Part shown: positions 58,628 to 64,000 of the stretch, piece by piece
Layout of the letters: each line of letters begins with the position of its first letter
Numbering within the stretch: the first letter of the stretch is position 1
NCBI GenBank assembly: GCA_015178975.1
Contig: WHVD01000009.1
Span: forward strand, 1,116,001 to 1,180,000
Length of the DNA stretch: 64,000 bases
Direction of reading: 5' to 3'
DNA from: Hysterangium stoloniferum
Taxonomy: Eukaryota; Basidiomycota; Agaricomycetes; Hysterangiales; Hysterangiaceae
Translations under genes and position numbers: made by a program
The notes under the pieces: model-generated
Seen by the model: the letters and a program-made list of their open reading frames with translations, nothing else
What the model was told of the DNA's origin: nothing
The model's database searches: none

Positions 58628-59070
58628 GTGGCCATCAAACAACTAGTTATCAGAGTGGACTGCCTCACAGTCATAAACTATGAGGACCCGACCAGTAAGA
58701 TCTTCGTAACCACAGATGCCAGCAATTGGCATACAGGTGTAGTCCTAAGCTTTGGCAAGGACTGGGCCACAGCAAGGCCAGTTGCCTATGACTCCTACCA
58801 GCTGAAAAATGCCGAAAAGAACTACCCTGTGCATGAAAAGGAACTATTATCAATCATAAAGGCCCTTAAGAAGTGGCATACAATCTTACTAGGTTGTCAA
58901 TTCAAGATCTACACTGATCACCACACCCTAGAGTATTTCCAGTCCCAAAAGGACATGTCCCATCGACAGATGCGATGGTCTATGTACCTGGCTGACTTTG
59001 ATTTTGAGATAGTCTATATACATGGTGAGGATAACTCAGTCGCTGATGCCTTGTCACGCATGCCTGAGAG
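58628..59070 (+). pseudogene. Chromovirus RNase H (locally intact)
   Basis: An open frame of 256 codons (58,628-59,398) covers the Ty3-type RNase H: TDASNWHTGVVLSF, then the KNYPVHEKELLSIIKALKKW block and IYTDHHTLEYF, ending with SVADALSRMP. The same frame runs on into the start of integrase. Confidence 0.85.
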
Positions 59071-60160
59071 TGACCCTGATGCCTTGCAGGCAGCCCATGC
59101 ATTGGCATACACACGCTCACCCCCACAAGAGCTTCTAGGTGGAACCCTCAGCATCAGCACAGACCCCTCACTGTTAGCAAAGATCTGCCCAGGATACCTC
59201 ACCGATGACTTCTGCAAACAGTTGGAACAAGATATTACTGCAGGGAGTATTGAAGGTGCACAAAGGGACTCAGGCCTCCTCTATGTTGGATGCCGACTGG
59301 TCATTCCTCAGGACATCACCATATGGGAAATGCTGTACCACCTTGCCCATGACACTCTTGGTCATTTTGGGTTTGACAAGAGCTACAAATCACTTTGACA
59401 CTCCTATTACTGGCCAAATATGTGACATGATTTGGAGACAGCCTACATACCCTCAAGTACTGAATGCCAGCAAAACAAGGATTGCACCAGGAAGCCCAGT
59501 GGTCCCTTACATCCTCTTCCAGTGCCTGACAGTCACTTCGACACAGTGGCTATTGACTTTGTGGGGCCACTCCCTGAGGGAGGAGAATGGGAAAGATACG
59601 GTCATGACCATGACTGACACCTTGGGTGCTGACATCTGCCTTACTGCTATTCACTCCTCATACACTGCTGCATGGGTTGCAGTGGTCCCTTTCAATGAAT
59701 GGTATTGTGAAAATGGCTTGATGCTTCACATTATCTCGGACCGTGACCCCCCTCTTCACATCTACACTGGCACAAACTATCTGGGGTAAAGCTGAAGATG
59801 TCCACTGCATACCACCCACAAACTGATGGCTCCAGCGAACAAACAAACAAGACCCTGAACCAGGTCATTCGCTATCATGTGGACATCAATTAGAAGGGCT
59901 GGACTGCACAGATGCCCCATGTCTGCTTTGCCCTGATGAACACAGTCAACACCTCTACGGGATTCTCTCCCTTCCAACTCAAGACTGGCCACTCCCCACG
60001 AATAATCCCTCCTCTCACACCCATCAGTGATGGGGCAAGCCCTGCAGAGATCTCAGCCTATGAGCTCATGCACTGTTTGGAGCTTGATGTTCAGGAGGCA
60101 CAGGATAGCCTTACTGCTGCCAAGGTTTGCCAGGCATACATATCATGCCAATGAAGATCG
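59070..60160 (+). pseudogene. Chromovirus integrase (broken)
   Basis: The HHCC zinc domain is partly visible (HLAHDTLGHFGFDKSYKSL; then CQQNKDC). The catalytic residues appear in FDTVAIDFVGPLP (D), IISDRDPP (D) and [20 protein letters not shown] (E), but in three different frames (59,432-59,617, 59,205-59,789 and about 59,790-59,890). The GFSPFQLKTGHSPR motif at 59,912-60,154 follows. Confidence 0.85.
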
Positions 60161-60637
60161 TGCTGCAGAGATCCCATACCAAGTGGGAGATTTAGTCATG
60201 CTGTCTACTACACATCGTGGCTGCAATTACAAGTGTAAGGGGAAGAAATGGGCTGCCAAGTTCATGCCCTGTTTTGATGGCCCCTATGAAGTCACCCAAG
60301 TGTTCCCAGAGAAGTCCAGTTACACCTACACCTACCCAGCAACCCTACATCATACTCCGGGTTCCACTCCAGTCTCCTGAAACCCTTCATCCCCAATGAC
60401 CCCTCCCTCTTCCCCCCCCAGGAACTCATTCGCCCAGGCCTTGTTGTGACAGAAGATGGCTCCACCGAAACCCTTATTGACCAGATCGTCGACGCACGCT
60501 GCCGTGGCTATGGGGTGCAATACCTTGTGCGATGGGTGGGCTTTGGCAAGGACCATGACGAGTGGCTCCCCTGCAGGGCCCTTGAAGACACTGAAGCATT
60601 AGATGTCTGGGAGAATGAAAATGGGTTGGAAATTTAA
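60160..60637 (+). pseudogene. Chromovirus integrase C-terminus with chromodomain
   Basis: YQVGDLVMLST and KFMPCFDGPYEV are the GPY/F module. After a frame change, 60,446-60,637 encodes YLVRWVGFGKDHDEWLP and ALDVWENE, the core of a chromodomain, which directs chromovirus integration to particular chromatin marks. The frame ends 29 bp before the 3' LTR. Confidence 0.88.
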
Positions 60638-60666
60638 GCTACGGAAGTTTTTAGAGGGGGGAGGGG

Positions 60667-60944
60667 TGTAATCCTGGTAGGCTTACCACACAGACATAGC
60701 CAACCACAACCGCCATGGCCAACCTCAACTGCATTCCGATTATTCCCCTGACCGAGCCCAACTCGAGATGAGACTCAATCAAGATCACTTTCTCTGTACA
60801 CCCCTCCCAGCGGATCTAGATCAAGAGTTCCGATTCCTATATAGCAGTTAGAAGAAACACTTGTATGAAAGAGTAGAACGACCCAACACGATAATTCTGT
60901 CCTGTCCATTACCGACTGAGTGAGGCTGATACCACAGCCTTACA
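60667..60944 (+). repeat. Chromovirus 3' LTR
   Basis: 278 bp, same termini as the 5' LTR, preceded by the polypurine tract at about 60,650-60,666. Confidence 0.95.
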
Positions 60945-60949
60945 CAGTG

Positions 60950-61370
60950 TGCATTTGGCTGTTAGCTCATCCTGTGTTGTTTATAAAATTGGACCCTGTT
61001 AGAAGTTGTCCACCTATTTCATTTACACAGATATTATGACCTGAGTGACTTCAATGATGCCATGTTTTCCCTTTTCACCTATTGGACCTAATCTTCCATC
61101 TCGATGTGCGCTTTTGGTCGTCAGGGTTATAATTTTACTGTTTATTCTCTCTATTCTCGGTGTGCTATCTTTTCTGGATTTTCTTGTAGAGCTTGTTGTA
61201 GGGTAGCAATCTTAAATCAGCGTTTGAGCACTTAAGGAGGAGTGAGGAAACCATCCTTCGGATATCATACTTTGCGTTACTCTTCAGAGAATCTTAAAAT
61301 GGGTCGAACATCTTTTAAATAATGAGTAAATACGTAAGTCATATGGAACAGTCTAGTCACACGCTCGTCC
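60950..61370. repeat. Module 3 downstream flank, shared with modules 1 and 2
   Basis: From about 61,201 (AGGGTAGCAATCTTAAATCAG) this matches 52,720-52,860 and, more distantly, 46,915-47,065. It is the 3' flank of each main family gene and no frame is conserved in it. Module 2 shares a further 200 bp with module 1 (46,690-46,900 and 52,530-52,715) that module 3 lacks. Confidence 0.7.
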
Positions 61371-63262
61371 CTACTTCTTCAAGAGGGATAAGTAGTTTAT
61401 GTTGGAACTTACTGAGACCAGTACAAATGGAGTCGCAAGCAGACAGAGGAGTGAATGGACTTCGTCCATCAAAACATTCAAACTCGTCGCCAATCTCTCC
61501 TCTTCGGGAAAATAGAAAACCCTCTCAAAAGAGGCTAAGAAGTCGTAGAGAGCAGAGATTGGGGTATTCGCTCGCCCTGCCGTGCACGCAATTTTTGGTT
61601 CTGGAGATTGTGAAATTAACGACGATGAAGTCCTGATTAGCCTCGAAGCGTCATCAAACAATAAAGAGGTTGGTTTTGGGTTCTGAATTAGCATTCTTAT
61701 GGCCGAATCATTTTGAGACGACAGGTCCGCGATGGTGTAAGTGTGGACTCACTGCAGCATTCCAACCCCGATTGAAATAATGTCATCAATTCGACCAATG
61801 TTTTCTGCCATCAATGTAACATCCTCAAACAATGCATGGAGTGGATCTAGAATGCATAGATAACTGATGTAGCGAGAAAGGTCGTCACTCGTAAATGAAT
61901 CGATGTTGGTCTGTAAAACGTCAAGCGCAATATCGAATAGAGTTCCATAAATGCTGCGGAGCCAAGGATCCTGTGTGAAACAGCAGGAGAAAATCGATAT
62001 TTGCGGGCGAATCAGTTCCATGTGTCCAGGTTGGTTTCGATCGTATCTGCATATTTCTCATTTCGGGGATTTTCCAAAAACGGCAATGGTAAAGCTTACG
62101 ACACCATCCAGAATTTAAAATAGTTTTTAATGACATTGAGGTCCTCATGTGACAGGCGCCGTGCATCATGCACCTCCTTAATAATGGCGGAGAAACAGTT
62201 AGTAATAATATAATATTGTAAAGTGGTGAGGGTGGCAGGTGACGAGCTACAGAGATATTCGCCAAGGTGTGATATGAATATCGAGGCCACAGCATAGCAG
62301 TCACCCGGAAGTTGCGACCTGACCAGGGCATTGTAGAGTATAGGAACCATTTTAGCTGGCGCGTCCTCAGTATCCGCCATGAAATCGATTACATGCGCCA
62401 TCTGTACTATGACTCTGCCGATCTTCGCTTCTTTGCTAGTACCAAACCGGGATGTAAAGGCGCCATAGGTCTTCGTAAGAAGCCAACTACCCCGATATCG
62501 TATTTTACGCGGGTAAGATGGTCTTCGTTAGAATAATTCAGCATGCAATGAATGGCCGTGATCAGAAGCGAACATGCCTCAAGAGATCCACCCCCTCTTT
62601 AACCATTTTGCCCAATTGCCGCACAGTTAGCTGTTCGTTAAGCAGTCTAGTCGTCGTCGTTTCTTCGAGCGTGTACATCAACCTTCGGGCAACTCGTTGG
62701 TACTCCTCCACACGCCGCGTGTATAACAAGCACTTTCCAACCAAAATGGATATCTTGGTGCCGTACAGTATCTTCGTCCCGATCCGCTCTAATGCCAGAC
62801 CACAAAGGTAACCGGGGCCGACTTCGACTTCTGTTGAATTACGAATAACGGGTGCGAGCCACCTAGTCATGGCGTCCCTCTCGATTTCGCACATGCCTTG
62901 CTCAATTCCTGAGGAATCCAGCAAGCCTCGCGGCGGTTCTAGGCAAGTTGCAAAACCGCGGCACTAAACGAAAAAAAGCCCGACACATTGGAATCGATCC
63001 TCGAAACAAAATATTAACATACTAGCTGTTGAACCCATGAATCAAATACGTCCTTGGTGATCGATACATGTTCGTCACGACCTGGTCTGTGGTAACAGAG
63101 GCCGTGATCTTCTACATTACACGCCCATTGTCTCTGGAGTATGCCCTGAAAATGACTTTTGAGGACTTCAATCCTTTGAAATTCCGAGGAAGCAGGTGAA
63201 ATCAACGGGGGTAGCTCTGCGACATGGTCAGGGTGACTGGGTACTACCTCGTGGTCAGACAT
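61371..63262 (-). CDS. Unrecognised family, module 3 main copy: intact, 555 aa, five exons
   Basis: Exons from the start: 63262-63023, 62963-62578, 62522-62100, 62046-61753, 61695-61371. They sum to 1,668 nt with all phases matching. Introns are 53-59 bp. Intron 2 has a GC donor (GCATGT), also present in the other copies, and the others are GT-AG. The start MSDHEVVPSHPDHVAELPPL is conserved between copies. The protein is soluble and largely helical in appearance. Hallmarks: an exon 1 HRPGRDEHV segment, exon 2 VGPGYLCGLALERIGTKILY and GTKISILVGKCLLYTRRVEE, exon 3 LPGDCYAVASIFISHLGEYL, exon 4 SIYGTLFDIALDVLQ and exon 5 SPEPKIACTAGRAN. There is no signal peptide, membrane segment or motif I recognise. 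Function is unknown. It stops at TAG five codons earlier than copy 2. It is the only one of three copies without a lesion. Confidence 0.82.
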
Positions 63263-63479
63263 GGGGAACGTGAGATATAGACATGAGGCATGTCAAAAAA
63301 TGGAAAAGAGAGCCGTTGACCAGGTTCATCGGGCCTGCTTCTATTTTGTGACGCACCGCTTTGAATGTAGCTCAAGCTCAAGCCAATTAACAATGCTCTA
63401 CTAATTCATTGGAAAAGGCCGCGCGTCCAACAGTACTGATAGCCGAGATGAGCTTTAAGCGCCGATAGTCATGAATATT

Positions 63480-63824
63480 ATATGATTGCGTTGTGACAAC
63501 TATAAATACAGAAAATAATCCATTAATTATAATAAATAAACTGAAAGAGAAAATAGCTGTGAAGTATATACAAACATGGTCTGTTCTCTTATCTGAAGGT
63601 TTCCGTGCATATCGACAAGGGACTTTGAAACAAAATTTCGTGTTCATGCAACCATCAGTGAGAGAACCTTTTCTTTCTATCCTTCTGCCGACGTACCGCA
63701 AAGTTCCCGAGAGGTGCACCGTTCGGATTCTTCCTGTATTTCGTGTATGGCACTTTCCAAAAAAATGGACATCTGTCATACACTAACTTCGTCCTGATCC
63801 GGTCCAATGCCAAACTACAAGAGT
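63480..63824 (-). pseudogene. Module 3 partner copy, truncated
   Basis: Nearly identical to 54,990-55,345. It contains LALDRIRTKLVYDRCPFFWK and loses homology at about 63,824 (CAAGAGTG), a few bases earlier than the module 2 copy. No functional frame. Confidence 0.6.
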
Positions 63825-64000
63825 GTAAGGGTTCCGCTATGAAGATGTAGCGTACTGTAACCATACAAGATATCTACCTATTTATGATAATAGTAGTAGA
63901 GCCCCGGGCAACAAGTCAAAACCCCGTGAAACACACACTAGTATTCTAAGACACCTCTGGTTATGCGGGCCCAACAGCCCGATGCCAAGTCCTCCCTAAC
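63825..64000. other. Right edge, no feature
   Basis: Beyond the end of module 3 the sequence does not match the other modules and holds no gene. Confidence 0.4.

Larger units (their letters stand above)
55607..60944 (+). mobile_element. Ty3/gypsy chromovirus, complete but decayed
   Basis: LTRs of 278 bp at both ends (55,607-55,884 and 60,667-60,944), each TGTAATCC...CCTTACA. The 5-bp TSD CAGTG is perfect (55,602-55,606 and 60,945-60,949). A polypurine tract, AGAGGGGGGAGGGG, directly precedes the 3' LTR. I find about 17 differences between the LTRs (about 94% identity), 14 of them transitions. Internal order: gag, protease, reverse transcriptase, RNase H, integrase, chromodomain, which is the Ty3/gypsy chromovirus order. 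No standard tRNA primer site was recognised after the 5' LTR. The coding region has many stops and frameshifts. Confidence 0.95.

Overview
The window looks like a repeat-rich, gene-poor stretch of a filamentous basidiomycete genome, most likely Agaricomycetes (inference). The evidence is: genes cut by many 40-72 bp introns, a 12-exon P450 typical of these fungi, a chromodomain Ty3/gypsy element, a Helitron with a Rep-helicase, and CT-rich tracts upstream of starts. I see no rRNA, CRISPR or bacterial-style operon.

Layout. 1-1,700: 5' end of a minus-strand gene running off the left edge, a decayed coding remnant and a tRNA-like sequence. 1,700-17,000: AT-rich mobile-element territory. It holds a roughly 300-bp-arm inverted repeat made of LTR pieces, a decayed Helitron (5.6-12.5 kb) broken by two oppositely oriented solo LTRs with target-site duplications (TSDs), and several tandem repeats, including an 18-bp interleaved-palindrome array (15,038-15,389). 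17,000-34,500: a duplicated landscape. A complete P450 gene (23,697-25,834; 511 aa) has a gutted paralogue at 17,295-20,401, in which only the promoter/start and the last exon survive around a 2.86-kb block. That block recurs at 31,464-34,495. 35,600-38,100: a spliced 759-aa Ser/Pro-rich protein gene. 41,400-45,400: a gene remnant, an intact 550-aa MFS transporter (minus, 11 exons) and a divergent 183-aa two-exon gene. 46,650-64,000: three tandem modules of an unrecognised gene family, each made of a main paralogue and a decayed partner. Only the third main copy (61,371-63,262; 555 aa, five exons) is open. Fragments of the MFS locus were duplicated next to module 2, and a complete but decayed chromovirus with two 278-bp LTRs and TSD CAGTG sits between modules 2 and 3.

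The three exon models with the strongest internal support (P450, MFS, family copy 3) were built by hand from splice sites and conserved family motifs. In each, every exon phase matches and the summed length is a multiple of three. The main discoveries are the multi-copy family, short inverted-repeat elements with CATCAG ends and arbitrary 2-bp TSDs (one with its empty site also in the window), the gutted P450 paralogue, and an apparently high share of GC-AG introns.
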